Of a stretch of 64,000 nt of DNA, positions 7,954-16,441 are shown piece after piece. Both the position numbers and the translations under genes were made by a program. The notes under the pieces are model-generated. The model was given only the letters and a program-made list of their open reading frames with translations, ran no database searches and was not told the DNA's origin. Every line of letters starts with the position of its first letter. Position 1 is the stretch's first letter. Source of the DNA: Clostridium_AD sp036569345 (GTDB lineage Bacteria; Bacillota; Clostridia; Clostridiales; Clostridiaceae); assembly GCF_036569345.1 (NCBI RefSeq), contig NZ_DATCQT010000104.1, positions 22,792-86,791 of the forward strand, written 5' to 3'.

Positions 7954-9129
7954 TTGTTTGCAGATAAATTGTTTTATAAAACTTTATTAAAAAACATGTT
8001 TTCTGATCCGTTTGAAATTAAGTTTTTGGATGGGAGTGAAGAAAAGTACGGAGAAGGTAAGAGGAAATTTAAAATTATTATTAATGAGCCAATTCTAAAA
8101 GGGGACATTATGAATAATCCATCAGTAGCTTTTGGAGAAGGATATATGACAAAAAAAATAGATATAGAGGGGAGTATACAGACTGTTATAGAGTCCTTAT
8201 ATAACAACAAAGAAAGCTTTTTGAAAAAAAGTGCAATATATCAAAAGCTAATAAAAAAAATAAAAAGCAGCATAAAAAGAAGCAAAGATAATATAGAATT
8301 TCATTATGATATTGGTAATGATTTTTATAAGTTATGGTTGGATGACGGCATGAATTATTCTTGTGGATATTTTAATAATGATCTAGACTCATTAAATGAA
8401 GCCCAAATCAATAAAATAAATCATATTTTAAAAAAATTAAACTTAGAAGAAGGACAATCCCTACTTGATATAGGATGTGGATGGGGAGAACTTATAATTA
8501 GGGCGGCAAGACAATATAAGGTGAGGGCTATTGGAATTACATTAAGTTCAGAACAATTTCAAAGTGTTAATGAAAGAATAAAAGCAGAAGGACTAGAAAA
8601 TTTAGTTGAAGTTAGGCTTCAAGATTACAGAGAAATAAGAGATGTAAGTTTTAATAGAATTGTTAGTATAGGAATGCTCGAGCATGTAGGAGAAGAAAAT
8701 TTGTCTGAATATTTTAGTATAGTAAAAAATTTGTTGAAGGACAAAGGTCTTTCTCTACTTCATTGTATAACAGGAGTAAATGAAGGTGGTAACAATACAT
8801 GGATAGACAAATATATTTTCCCCGGTGGTCATGTACCTGGAATCAAGAATATTATAACTGATATAGCAGAGCAAAATTTTGAATTAATAGATTTAGAAAG
8901 CCTTAGGAGACATTATGGAAAGACACTCGAACATTGGGCTGAAAATTTTGAAGAAGCACTTCCTATAATAGAGAAAAGTAAAGATGAAACCTTTATAAGG
9001 ATGTGGAGACTATATCTAAATTCTTGTGCTGCATCTTTTAATTGTGGCAATATCAATCTTCATCAGATATTATTTGCTAAAGGTGTAAATAATGATTTGC
9101 CTTTGACAAGAGACTATATGGATAAATAA
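7954..9129 (+). CDS. cfa: Cyclopropane-fatty-acyl-phospholipid synthase
   Basis: This enzyme transfers a methylene from S-adenosylmethionine to cis double bonds of membrane phospholipid acyl chains. The 391-residue protein has the family block HYDIGNDFYKLWLD (residues 117-130), the SAM-binding LLDIGCGWGE (170-179), and GMLEHVGEEN. The TTG start at 7954 has GAGGAGTGA upstream. It stands alone, with about 155 bases upstream for a promoter. Length matches typical Cfa. Confidence 0.95.
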   Translation: MFADKLFYKTLLKNMFSDPFEIKFLDGSEEKYGEGKRKFKIIINEPILKGDIMNNPSVAFGEGYMTKKIDIEGSIQTVIESLYNNKESFLKKSAIYQKLIKKIKSSIKRSKDNIEFHYDIGNDFYKLWLDDGMNYSCGYFNNDLDSLNEAQINKINHILKKLNLEEGQSLLDIGCGWGELIIRAARQYKVRAIGITLSSEQFQSVNERIKAEGLENLVEVRLQDYREIRDVSFNRIVSIGMLEHVGEENLSEYFSIVKNLLKDKGLSLLHCITGVNEGGNNTWIDKYIFPGGHVPGIKNIITDIAEQNFELIDLESLRRHYGKTLEHWAENFEEALPIIEKSKDETFIRMWRLYLNSCAASFNCGNINLHQILFAKGVNNDLPLTRDYMDK

Positions 9130-9186
9130 TTAAAATTTTTCGATGTATTCTCGTTTGTGTGCTAATTAGAAATTTCTAATATTTTA

Positions 9187-9382
9187 GGGGATATTAAAAG
9201 CAAAATAGAAGAAGTATCCATAGAGATTAATGGACTTCAAATTTCAGCTGGCACAAGAAACAGCTGCTTCAGTTGAGGAAATTCTGGGCGGAATTAATGA
9301 ACAAAACACGAGGATGGGGAATATTATTAGTTTTAAAGATTTAGAAGGATTTATTGGCGAACTTAGAAATGTAAAAACATAA
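9187..9382 (+). pseudogene. Methyl-accepting chemotaxis protein C-terminal relic
   Basis: Two overlapping frames give pieces of an MCP signalling domain: GDIKSKIEEVSIEINGLQ from 9187, then, after a frame change near 9248, LAQETAASVEEI and GGINEQNTRM, ending at TAA 9380-9382. The QETAASVEEI string is characteristic of clostridial chemoreceptor C-termini. There is no start, sensor or hairpin-tip region, so this is a leftover fragment. It fills most of the interval between cfa and the next genes. Confidence 0.75.
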
Positions 9383-9414
9383 ATTCAAAGAAGTATATTA
9401 ATATATTAATATAT

Positions 9415-9445
9415 AAGATTACCTGAGGCTTTGACAGGTAATCTT
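9415..9445. terminator. Perfect 11-bp hairpin
   Basis: AAGATTACCTG / CAGGTAATCTT form an 11-bp perfect stem with a 9-base loop. It lacks a long T tract on either side, so termination is only likely. It lies between the chemoreceptor relic and the convergent minus-strand genes. Confidence 0.6.
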
Positions 9446-9453
9446 ATGTATTT

Positions 9454-9479
9454 GGCTTGCCTTTTGGTAAGTCTTTTTT
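9454..9479 (+). terminator. Hairpin with T6 tail
   Basis: GGCTTGCC and GGTAAGTC pair with two G-T pairs around a TTTT loop and run into six T residues. On the plus strand this fits a terminator for the upstream plus-strand transcript. Confidence 0.55.
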
Positions 9480-9502
9480 AAATTATGTTTCTTTCAAAAC
9501 AT

Positions 9503-9994
9503 CTAACACATAACAATAATTTTATAGGGACTGGTTTGGGCTGGTATACTCCTTGTGGTAGCGCCATAAATAACAATTAGATTTCGATTTATTGGGTCTT
9601 TGGTAAAGGATTGCCCGTTTTCAAGTAATATCTGTGTCCATGGGGCAATGTTTAATTTTAAGTTATTATCGCTACTAACCAATTGATCGTTAAAGTAGTC
9701 TACTTTCACATTTTGATAGAGTGAATCTCTTGCCATAACAATTGCTCTGAATTGTGGTGGGAAAATGAGAGGAACAGCTGCATTTGCATCATAGAATCCA
9801 GTTACCATATCGCCAGGTGACACCATTACATGGTCTACAAAATAAGTAGTTGGTGTCACTACGAAATTCACTAAATTTCCATAACCGTTTTCTACTGACA
9901 TTAATTTATAACATCCTAAGTCTTTTCCACTTGCATCTATCCAAAAATCATTAATCATTGTAACCATACCGTGAAAAGGTTTAAAACTTATCAT
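9503..9994 (-). CDS. Conserved clostridial protein of unknown function
   Basis: A 163-residue protein without an obvious signal peptide or membrane segment. It is rich in beta-type patterns and contains LVNFVVTPTTYFVDH, SPGDMVTGFYDAN and VPLIFPPQFRAIVMA, followed by a C-terminal half with IVIYGATTR. I do not recognise an enzyme motif. It follows a Pro-rich protein 24 bases upstream on the same strand, and each has its own GAGGAG or AGGAG site, so they form a two-gene unit. A surface or spore-related role is possible but unsupported. Confidence 0.6.
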   Translation of the reverse strand: MISFKPFHGMVTMINDFWIDASGKDLGCYKLMSVENGYGNLVNFVVTPTTYFVDHVMVSPGDMVTGFYDANAAVPLIFPPQFRAIVMARDSLYQNVKVDYFNDQLVSSDNNLKLNIAPWTQILLENGQSFTKDPINRNLIVIYGATTRSIPAQTSPYKIIVMC

Positions 9995-10018
9995 ATTAAC
10001 TCCTCTATTCCTTTATTT

Positions 10019-10429
10019 TTAAAAGCATTGGAAACTACTAATATCTCTAAGATCCATTCCGAAATATACCCATCTGTTTCTATTCCAACGAAAGCCTGCT
10101 ACAGATTTAGGACCCACAAATGTAAGCCATGCCCAGAAACTGTCACCCCTTCTTGGCCATATATATGTCATTCTAAAGCGGCAAAATCTAATTGCACCTT
10201 GATCTACAGCTAAAGGGGTAGCACCAAATTGTTGCGTTTTAGGCTGAGGTGGTGTAAAGTTTGGAGGTGGAGAAGTCGGGCCTACCGGGGGTCTTCCATG
10301 TTGTCCTTGTTGAGAGGGCGCCGGGCGAGCCATTTCTCTGTACGGGCACCCTAAAGGGAGATCTTGAGTTTGCTTACTATAGTCGTAACTTGGATCATAA
10401 AATCTAATAAAATCATTGTCAATATACAT
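10019..10429 (-). CDS. Pro-rich linker plus aromatic C-terminal domain protein
   Basis: A 136-residue protein with three parts: an N-terminal acidic/aromatic stretch (DNDFIRFYDPSYDY), a Pro/Gln/Gly-rich linker around residues 33-70, and a compact Trp/Arg-rich C-terminal domain (TYIWPRRGDSFWAWL, VAGFRWNRNRWVYFGMDL). The function is unknown to me. The modular build, with a flexible linker before a basic aromatic domain, suggests an adhesive or envelope-associated protein. It is the first gene of a minus-strand pair with 9503-9994, with AGGAG ten bases upstream of the start. Confidence 0.65.
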   Translation of the reverse strand: MYIDNDFIRFYDPSYDYSKQTQDLPLGCPYREMARPAPSQQGQHGRPPVGPTSPPPNFTPPQPKTQQFGATPLAVDQGAIRFCRFRMTYIWPRRGDSFWAWLTFVGPKSVAGFRWNRNRWVYFGMDLRDISSFQCF

Positions 10430-10691
10430 TAAATTAACTCCTAAAAGTATTTACAATATAGTATATGGTGTTCTAAGGATTTTGTTATTTATATTTTAAA
10501 TTGTTATTACTTTTGGAATGGGTGAATTAGTTATAAAAGAAACTTATGATATGTATTTATCCATTATTTTTTTAATTTTAATTTATAAAAAAATGTTATA
10601 ATTATATTTGTAATTATGAAATAAAATATTTATTTAAAGCATACCCGTTTGTAGGGTTATTTATTTTAGAGTAAATGGAAGGTGAATGTAT

Positions 10692-11345
10692 ATGGAACAC
10701 AATAAAATAAAAACAAAAATTTTAAGACCTAGATTTGATAGCGATTTAGATATTATAGAATTGTCTAAAGAAAATATTGAGGATGAGAGTATATTTTCTT
10801 TTGGAACAATTAGTGATTGTACCTTAGAAAATCATGAAGCAGACAGGGTAACTTTTAAACAAGTAATATTTAAAAAGGTTATTTTCAATAAAATAACTTT
10901 TAGGCGGTTGGAAATGATGGATGTGAGATTTGAAAATTGTGATTTATCAAATGTAGATTTTAATGAAGCTTCATTACATAGAGTAGAATTTGTAAATTGT
11001 AAAATTATTGGCATTAATTTAAATGAAGCCACTCTTAGAGATGTTATTTTTGAAAATTGCAATGGTGAATTTGCCTTTTTCAGTTATTCTAATTGTAAGC
11101 AAGTTGCATTTGTTGAGTGTCAATTACGTTCTTCAGATTTCCAAAATTCAAAATTTTTAAAAGTTGAATTTCTAGAGTCTAATCTAATTCAATCTCAAAT
11201 GAATTTCACAAGTCTTAAAGGAATAGATTTTACTAGTTGTGAAATTGAGGGTATTGGAGTAAATATTGCAGATGTTAAGGGTGCAAGGGTTACCACCATG
11301 CAAGCTATTTCATTGTCAAGCATATTAGGTCTCATTATTAAGTGA
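10692..11345 (+). CDS. Pentapeptide-repeat protein
   Basis: About residues 45-200 consist of tandem five-residue units of the A(D/N)LxX type with Phe/Leu at the centre, for example VRFENCDLSNVDFNEASLHRV, which build a right-handed quadrilateral beta-helix. There are no signal peptide or catalytic motifs. Some members of the family mimic DNA and protect gyrase, but most are of unknown function. The ATG at 10692 is preferred to 10686 because GGAAGGTG ends seven bases before it. It is a monocistronic gene, divergent from the Pro-rich protein. Confidence 0.85.
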   Translation: MEHNKIKTKILRPRFDSDLDIIELSKENIEDESIFSFGTISDCTLENHEADRVTFKQVIFKKVIFNKITFRRLEMMDVRFENCDLSNVDFNEASLHRVEFVNCKIIGINLNEATLRDVIFENCNGEFAFFSYSNCKQVAFVECQLRSSDFQNSKFLKVEFLESNLIQSQMNFTSLKGIDFTSCEIEGIGVNIADVKGARVTTMQAISLSSILGLIIK

Positions 11346-11471
11346 ATTAATTTTGTAAATGATTGTTATTCCATAACAAACTAATATAAATATTAAGTTA
11401 ATTTCAAAAGTATAGCAAGGTACTATACAAATCTAGCTTATTTTATTATAATTGGAAAATAGAGGTGAATT

Positions 11472-12734
11472 ATGGATAACTTAATTTTATCAAATATTGT
11501 AGAAAAATTTAAGGAGAAAAATATAAAATCATGGTGGAATACAGATAAATGTTTCCCTACATTGAAGGTGGAAATTAGTTTTAAAGAAAAAATTTTACAA
11601 GAGAAGCATATGAATAAGTTTTTAAATGACCTATTTTTTCATCTTAAAAAATGTCCTAAAAATGAAAATGAGCAAGCGGATTGGAGAAATATTTTATGGT
11701 CTATGATAAAAACCTTTGGGCATTCTTGCGGATTTACTGAGGAGGAAATTAATGGCGATTTCTCAAAATCACTTCCATCAATAACTCATACATTTATTTG
11801 TGATGTTAAAGAATTTGATAATAGTATAACTTTAGATAAAATGGTCCAAGCCTTAAGAAATGTTTGGATTATGAATATACTTCAAGTTCTTTTTGACATT
11901 AAGGTGGAGTGTACCCCATCAGTTTTTGCTTATAGTATGCTTTACCCCTATACTGATAATTATTTAGACAGTACTGAAATATCTTTTGAAGAAAAGAAAG
12001 CAATAAATGAAAGATTTAAATTAAGGTTAGAAGGTAAACAAATAAAAGGGAGCAACCCCTACGAAGAAGGGTTATTTAAATTAGTTAGTATAATTGAGAG
12101 TCAATATCCTAGGGATTGCTATAGGGAGATATATGAGGGGCTTTTATGCATACATGCTGCTCAATGCAAAAGTCTTATACAGCAAAAGGGTATGAGATCA
12201 CCTTATGAGATGGATATCCTAGGAATAAGTACTGAAAAAGGTGGTACCTCCGTACTTGCAGATGCCTACCTGGTTCATGGAGGGATGAATGATGCGCAAG
12301 CAGATTTTATATTTGCTTATGGAACTCTACTTCAGTTTTGTGATGATTTACAGGATGCAAAAGAAGATCTAAAGAATGGGCACATGACTATATTTTCTCA
12401 AACCTCTGAAAAATGGAATTTAGACAGTATTACTAATGCTTTATTTGATTTTTCTAATAAGATAATGGATTTAGATGATGGTTTTATTTCTAAGGAATCC
12501 CAAATGAAGAATTTTTTAAAGAAAAACTTAGTTTCCCTTATTTTTGAAGCAATTTCACAGAATTATAACTTATATAGCAAAGAGTATATTAAAAATATTG
12601 AGAAATACTATTCTTTTAGAATGTCATATACAAGAAAGCTCTATAAAAAGATAAAAAATAATTATTCGAATTTTGAGAGCATCCATGGATTCTCCATAGA
12701 TGATGTTCTATTAATTGCAACGGATGTAAATTAA
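11472..12734 (+). CDS. Uncharacterised protein resembling class I isoprenoid synthases
   Basis: This 420-residue, mostly helical protein carries two Asp-rich motifs in positions expected of all-alpha isoprenoid synthases: D162-N-Y-L-D166 after YPYT, and D291-D-L-Q-D295 with D299 downstream. They are separated by about 125 residues. Between them lie HAAQCKS and EKGGTSVLADAYLVHGG. Class I enzymes use such paired motifs to bind Mg2+ and a prenyl diphosphate. I cannot match it to a defined subfamily; squalene/phytoene-like or YtpB-like terpene synthases are the nearest analogues I recall. No terpenoid genes flank it, so substrate and product are unknown. Confidence 0.55.
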   Translation: MDNLILSNIVEKFKEKNIKSWWNTDKCFPTLKVEISFKEKILQEKHMNKFLNDLFFHLKKCPKNENEQADWRNILWSMIKTFGHSCGFTEEEINGDFSKSLPSITHTFICDVKEFDNSITLDKMVQALRNVWIMNILQVLFDIKVECTPSVFAYSMLYPYTDNYLDSTEISFEEKKAINERFKLRLEGKQIKGSNPYEEGLFKLVSIIESQYPRDCYREIYEGLLCIHAAQCKSLIQQKGMRSPYEMDILGISTEKGGTSVLADAYLVHGGMNDAQADFIFAYGTLLQFCDDLQDAKEDLKNGHMTIFSQTSEKWNLDSITNALFDFSNKIMDLDDGFISKESQMKNFLKKNLVSLIFEAISQNYNLYSKEYIKNIEKYYSFRMSYTRKLYKKIKNNYSNFESIHGFSIDDVLLIATDVN

Positions 12735-12831
12735 ATTTAAACAGGGCCACTTACACTTTTTATTTATAAAAAAAAAGACTAATGACAATAATTAATCACG
12801 AGCCTTTTGATGGAAAGTATAACAATTTTCT

Positions 12832-12924
12832 CTACATATGTAACATCATTTTTATACAGTTTGCTAATAGTTGACCATGCATACTACATGCATGAATGCA
12901 TTGAGCTAGAGTTAAACCAGTCAT
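12832..12924 (-). CDS. Possible 30-residue peptide with Cys and His
   Basis: A small frame reads MTGLTLAQCIHACSM, then HGQLLANCIKMMLHM and a TAG. The start is preceded by AAGGAGGTG at ideal spacing, stronger than many real genes nearby. Upstream lies an AT-rich region suitable for a promoter. The amphipathic, Met/His/Cys-rich composition could suit a small membrane-associated or metal-binding peptide, but nothing confirms it. It is the only coding candidate in the roughly 290-base gap between the isoprenoid-synthase-like gene and the helicase. Confidence 0.4.
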   Translation of the reverse strand: MTGLTLAQCIHACSMHGQLLANCIKMMLHM

Positions 12925-13022
12925 TTCAACACCTCCTTAAACTATCTATAATTATAATATAGTCTAAGGGTATGAAGATTTTATGAAGATTTAACAAAGG
13001 TAATTAGATGCTTGCTACTTTT

Positions 13023-14471
13023 TTATTCATATATCACTTTACTTACAGAGCGAAGTCTGCCTTTAATAGGAGTTTTTTGTAACACGTTAAATACTAATTC
13101 ACCTTTATTATTTAATATTTCTACAAATGTAGATATATCAATTATATTGATGATTCCTATATCATCCTTTGTCATGCCTTCAATGTTGCAAAGTGTACCT
13201 ACGATATCTGAAGCCCTCATCTTTGTTTTCTTACCAGCATTAATATGTAATTTCATAATTTCTTTGTCGAGTTCTGCGCCTTTCGCTTCTTTAATTTCAG
13301 GCCTTTTATTCATTTTATCATCAAACTCTTCTTTGAAATTATTCACGATTTCGGGTGAAGGGTGTTCCTTCAAAAGAATCTCTTTACCAATATAGTGCTC
13401 TATATCATCTAGAAACCTAAACTCATTTTTTGTTACAAAAGTAATAGCATGGCCTATTTTTCCTATGCGGCCAGTTCTTCCTATTCTATGAACATAACTT
13501 TCCTTGTCTTCTGGTATATCATAATTAATTACAAGGCTAATGTCATCTATGTCTATCCCTCTAGCTGCAACATCTGTAGCTACCAGATATCTAAAATAGC
13601 CTTTTTTAAAATCATTCATTACTCTTAATCTATCACTTTGCTCCATACCACCATGTATTTTCTTGCAAGTATACTCTAAATTTGCTAGTTTATTATAAAC
13701 TGAATCTACCTTTAGTTTTGTATTGCAGAATATTATACAGCTATCAGGGTTTTCTACTATGGTTATATCTTCTAAAAGTTCTGTTTTTCTAAGTTCAAGT
13801 ACGTCATATCTTTCTTGACATATGTTATCTGACGCTTTATTTTGTTCCTCTATTTTAATGTATACAGGCTCTTTCATGTAATTTCGTCGTAAAGTATCTA
13901 TGTCTCTGGGCATTGTGGCTGATAATAACATAGTCACACGCTGCTTAGGCAAGCTATTTATTATTGTTTCTATCTGATCTACAAATCCCATATTAAGCAT
14001 TTCATCAGCCTCATCTATTACAAGATATTTTATATTAGATAGATCAATTGTATCTTTTCCTATGTGATCTATAATACGGCCAGGTGTACCAACTACTACA
14101 TGTGTTTTTTGCTTAAGTTCCTTTTTTTGATCATAGAAAGGGGATTGCCCATAAATTGCAGCTACCTTAAGTCTTTTAAATCTACCTATATTAAAAATAT
14201 CCTCTTTGACTTGGATAGCAAGTTCTCTTGTGGGTGTAAGCACTAATGCTTGAGGTTTATTTTCTTCCCAATCAACTAATTGGCAAATAGGAATGGCATA
14301 GGCTGCAGTCTTACCACTTCCAGTTTGTGATTTTACGACTACATCTTTTTGAGCCAAAACTGCTGGTATAACTTGCTCCTGGACTTTTGTTAAAGCTTTG
14401 AAATTTAACATATTAATTGCTTTTAATATCTCACTGCTTAACTCATAGTCATTAAAACTTTCTTTTATCAT
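13023..14471 (-). CDS. dbpA: DEAD-box RNA helicase, DbpA/YxiN type
   Basis: This 482-residue ATP-dependent RNA helicase has the Q motif, Walker A SQTGSGKT, PTRELA, TPGR, DEAD (VIDEADEMLNMGF), SAT, ARGID and HRIGRTGR in order. The C-terminal 75 residues contain KLHINAGKKTKMRASDIVG, a DbpA-type RNA-binding domain. DbpA/YxiN proteins bind hairpin 92 of 23S rRNA and act in large-subunit assembly, so this role is inferred. It is transcribed in the same direction as the antiporter gene upstream at 14514-15560, 42 bases apart. Confidence 0.92.
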   Translation of the reverse strand: MIKESFNDYELSSEILKAINMLNFKALTKVQEQVIPAVLAQKDVVVKSQTGSGKTAAYAIPICQLVDWEENKPQALVLTPTRELAIQVKEDIFNIGRFKRLKVAAIYGQSPFYDQKKELKQKTHVVVGTPGRIIDHIGKDTIDLSNIKYLVIDEADEMLNMGFVDQIETIINSLPKQRVTMLLSATMPRDIDTLRRNYMKEPVYIKIEEQNKASDNICQERYDVLELRKTELLEDITIVENPDSCIIFCNTKLKVDSVYNKLANLEYTCKKIHGGMEQSDRLRVMNDFKKGYFRYLVATDVAARGIDIDDISLVINYDIPEDKESYVHRIGRTGRIGKIGHAITFVTKNEFRFLDDIEHYIGKEILLKEHPSPEIVNNFKEEFDDKMNKRPEIKEAKGAELDKEIMKLHINAGKKTKMRASDIVGTLCNIEGMTKDDIGIINIIDISTFVEILNNKGELVFNVLQKTPIKGRLRSVSKVIYE

Positions 14472-14513
14472 TTGATCATCTCCAAATACTAATATGTTTT
14501 TAAACTGTTCATT

Positions 14514-15560
14514 TTAAATTGAAAAGAATGTTGCGGCGAGTATGATATAAACACTTACTAGCTGTAGTCCTTCTAACCAATTGGATTCTCCATCATTACA
14601 GACTTTATTAGCTATAATTACGGTTACGCCTAAAGCCACTATTTCATATGTATTGAATATTAGTGCCATAGGTTTAAATAGTAAACTTATCAAAACTAAT
14701 ATTGGTGCTATAAACAAAATTATTTGTAAACTTGAACCTATAGCTATTTCTATAGCAATGTCCATTTTGTTTTTAATAGCCATAGTTACTGCCGTTGCAT
14801 GTTCCGCAGCATTTCCTATAATTGGTATTATTATTAGTCCGACAAATAGTTTGGATAAATGTAATTGCTGAGTCATTGGTTCTATATTGCCTACTAATAA
14901 TTCACTTTCAATAGCTACAAATGATGTTGCTATTAATAAAATAGTTATAGCAGTAGATTGTTTCCATCTTTTTTCACAAATTTCATGGTCTACACCATAT
15001 AAATCTTTATGCGTAAAAAATGAAAAATATAAACTACAACAATATACTATAAGCATTACTATTGCTATGATTACACTAAGGTTTTCAAAGTTAACCGGGT
15101 TTAAATCTGTTGTACTTAAATTTCCTGTACATACGGCAGGAATAACTAAACTTATTACGGCTAAAGTAAGCAAACTTACAGAAGTGTTTACACCCTCTTT
15201 GGCAAATGTCTGTCTTTTGGTTTTTAAACCTCCCATAAACATGCTCAGACCTAATACTAATAACACATTTCCTATCATCGAGCCTGCTATTGATGCTTTA
15301 ACAATATCAAATAGACCTGCCTTTAATGCGAAAAATGATAAAATAAGCTCTGTTACATTGCCGAATGTAGCACTTAAAAACCCACCAAGTTTGGCTCCAG
15401 TATATTTTGATAATTCTTCAGTGGCTTCTCCTAGTAATGCTGCGAGCGGTACTATCGCTAGTGCAGTTATTAAAAATTGAACACTAGGTCCTCCTATTTG
15501 CATAAAGTGAAATAAAATACTAATAGGTATAAAAATTAATAGATAATACATCTTATTCAT
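14514..15560 (-). CDS. Ca2+/H+ (cation/proton) antiporter, CAX family
   Basis: This 348-residue integral membrane protein has about 11 helices. It contains the two internal alpha-repeat motifs of CaCA/CAX exchangers: GGFLSATFGNVTELILS near residue 58 and PIIGNAAEHATAVTMA near residue 242, each with an acidic residue for cation binding. It exports Ca2+ or related cations in exchange for protons. An AGGGGGGA ribosome site precedes the start. It may be cotranscribed with the dbpA-type helicase downstream, though the functional link is unclear. Confidence 0.9.
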   Translation of the reverse strand: MNKMYYLLIFIPISILFHFMQIGGPSVQFLITALAIVPLAALLGEATEELSKYTGAKLGGFLSATFGNVTELILSFFALKAGLFDIVKASIAGSMIGNVLLVLGLSMFMGGLKTKRQTFAKEGVNTSVSLLTLAVISLVIPAVCTGNLSTTDLNPVNFENLSVIIAIVMLIVYCCSLYFSFFTHKDLYGVDHEICEKRWKQSTAITILLIATSFVAIESELLVGNIEPMTQQLHLSKLFVGLIIIPIIGNAAEHATAVTMAIKNKMDIAIEIAIGSSLQIILFIAPILVLISLLFKPMALIFNTYEIVALGVTVIIANKVCNDGESNWLEGLQLVSVYIILAATFFSI

Positions 15561-15696
15561 TTTGAATATCCCCCCCTAAATAATAAGGCCATTTGTTATC
15601 TTTTACATTATTGAATATTATTACCCAATATAATACTTAATTATAACTTATATTTATATTTTACATACACAATATATTTTATAAGTTACATAAATA

Positions 15697-15732
15697 GAAA
15701 AAAACCATTAAATAGTTTCCTATTTAATGGTT
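15697..15732 (-). terminator. Terminator of the cold-shock gene
   Basis: AACCATTAAATAG and CTATTTAATGGTT form a perfect 13-bp stem with a TTTC loop. Read on the minus strand it ends in a run of T. It lies 14 bases past the cold-shock stop codon. Confidence 0.88.
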
Positions 15733-15745
15733 AAAATATTTATTG

Positions 15746-15943
15746 TTATATAACAGTAATATTTTCTGCTTGTGGTCCTTTATCGCCTTTAACTATGTCA
15801 AAAGAAACTTTTTGACCTTCATCAAGTGATTTGTAACCATCTGAATTTATTTGAGAGAAATGTGCGAAAACATCCACTCCGTCTTCTCCTGTAATAAATC
15901 CGAACCCTTTTTCTCCATTAAACCATTTAACTGTACCATTCAT
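15746..15943 (-). CDS. csp: Cold-shock protein, CspA family
   Basis: A 65-residue single-domain OB-fold nucleic-acid chaperone. It has MNGTVKWFNGEKGFGFI, with RNP1-like KGFGFI, and VDVFAHFS as RNP2. These proteins melt RNA structures at low temperature and during growth. GGAGGT precedes the start. A leader of about 145 bases lies between the predicted transcription start and the ATG, as expected of cold-shock mRNAs with temperature-responsive 5' UTRs. Confidence 0.96.
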   Translation of the reverse strand: MNGTVKWFNGEKGFGFITGEDGVDVFAHFSQINSDGYKSLDEGQKVSFDIVKGDKGPQAENITVI

Positions 15944-16095
15944 ATAATGTATACCTCCGAAATTTTAATTTTCTTAAAGAATTTTAAAATAATTAAACAA
16001 TAAAATTTTAATTTTGAATCAAAATACTATATTTTAAAAATAACATTTCAAATATATCTGTATTCAATTATTTACTATTCTTTTAAGTCATGCTT

Positions 16096-16124
16096 ATAGT
16101 ATCACATTTTATGATATAATGCAA
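16096..16124 (-). promoter_or_regulatory. Sigma-A-like promoter for the cold-shock gene
   Basis: On the minus strand TTGCAT and TACTAT are separated by 17 bases. Transcription starting about seven bases later would give an AT-rich leader of roughly 145 nt before the cold-shock ATG. The elements match consensus in four of six positions each. Confidence 0.55.
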
Positions 16125-16243
16125 GTTATATTAAGTATTTTGTCTTATGTGTGTATGTGAATTAATATAATCACATACACAAGAGTGTATATCCAACTTG
16201 TGAAAACAGATATTCCTGGTTAACAATTTTTGAGAACCACAAA

Positions 16244-16272
16244 AAAACAGAGTTGAACATCAACTCTGTTTT
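16244..16272 (-). terminator. Terminator of the 54-residue Cys-rich gene
   Basis: AAAACAGAGTTGA and TCAACTCTGTTTT form a 13-bp perfect stem with a three-base loop, followed on the minus strand by T residues. It lies five bases after the Cys-rich stop codon, supporting that short gene as real. Confidence 0.85.
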
Positions 16273-16276
16273 CATA

Positions 16277-16441
16277 TTAGTCTTCTTTTTTACAGCAAGG
16301 ATCAAGCTCTTTTTCACACTTAGGATCACAAGAAGGATCGCATGAAGGATCACACCAAGGATCGCACCAAGGATCAAAACGATCGTCACACCAATCTTTA
16401 GGACATTCATCATTATGAAGGTTTTTTTCACACTTTGACAT
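16277..16441 (-). CDS. 54-residue Cys/Asp-rich repeat protein
   Basis: This short gene has ten Cys in 54 residues and a central repeat of CDP(W/S/K) units: DPWCDPWCDPSCDPSCDPKC. The N-terminus has KDWCDD, also seen as DDWCDD in the larger Cys-rich protein at 40731. A strong terminator lies directly downstream. The promoter region is nearly identical to that of the 40731 gene, so the two are coregulated. Small Cys-rich proteins cross-link in clostridial exosporium and spore coats, which is my preferred but unproven role. A longer frame overlapping it in another phase is an artefact. Confidence 0.75.
   Translation of the reverse strand: MSKCEKNLHNDECPKDWCDDRFDPWCDPWCDPSCDPSCDPKCEKELDPCCKKED

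Noticed and set aside
14887..15480. Long open frame on the plus strand inside the antiporter gene
   Set aside because: It is antisense to a clear CAX antiporter on the minus strand, has no ribosome site and no family motif.
16318..16380. Short repeats about 12 to 15 bases apart that could be taken for a CRISPR or satellite
   Set aside because: They are codon-level repeats of CDP units in the Cys-rich protein, with no spacers.
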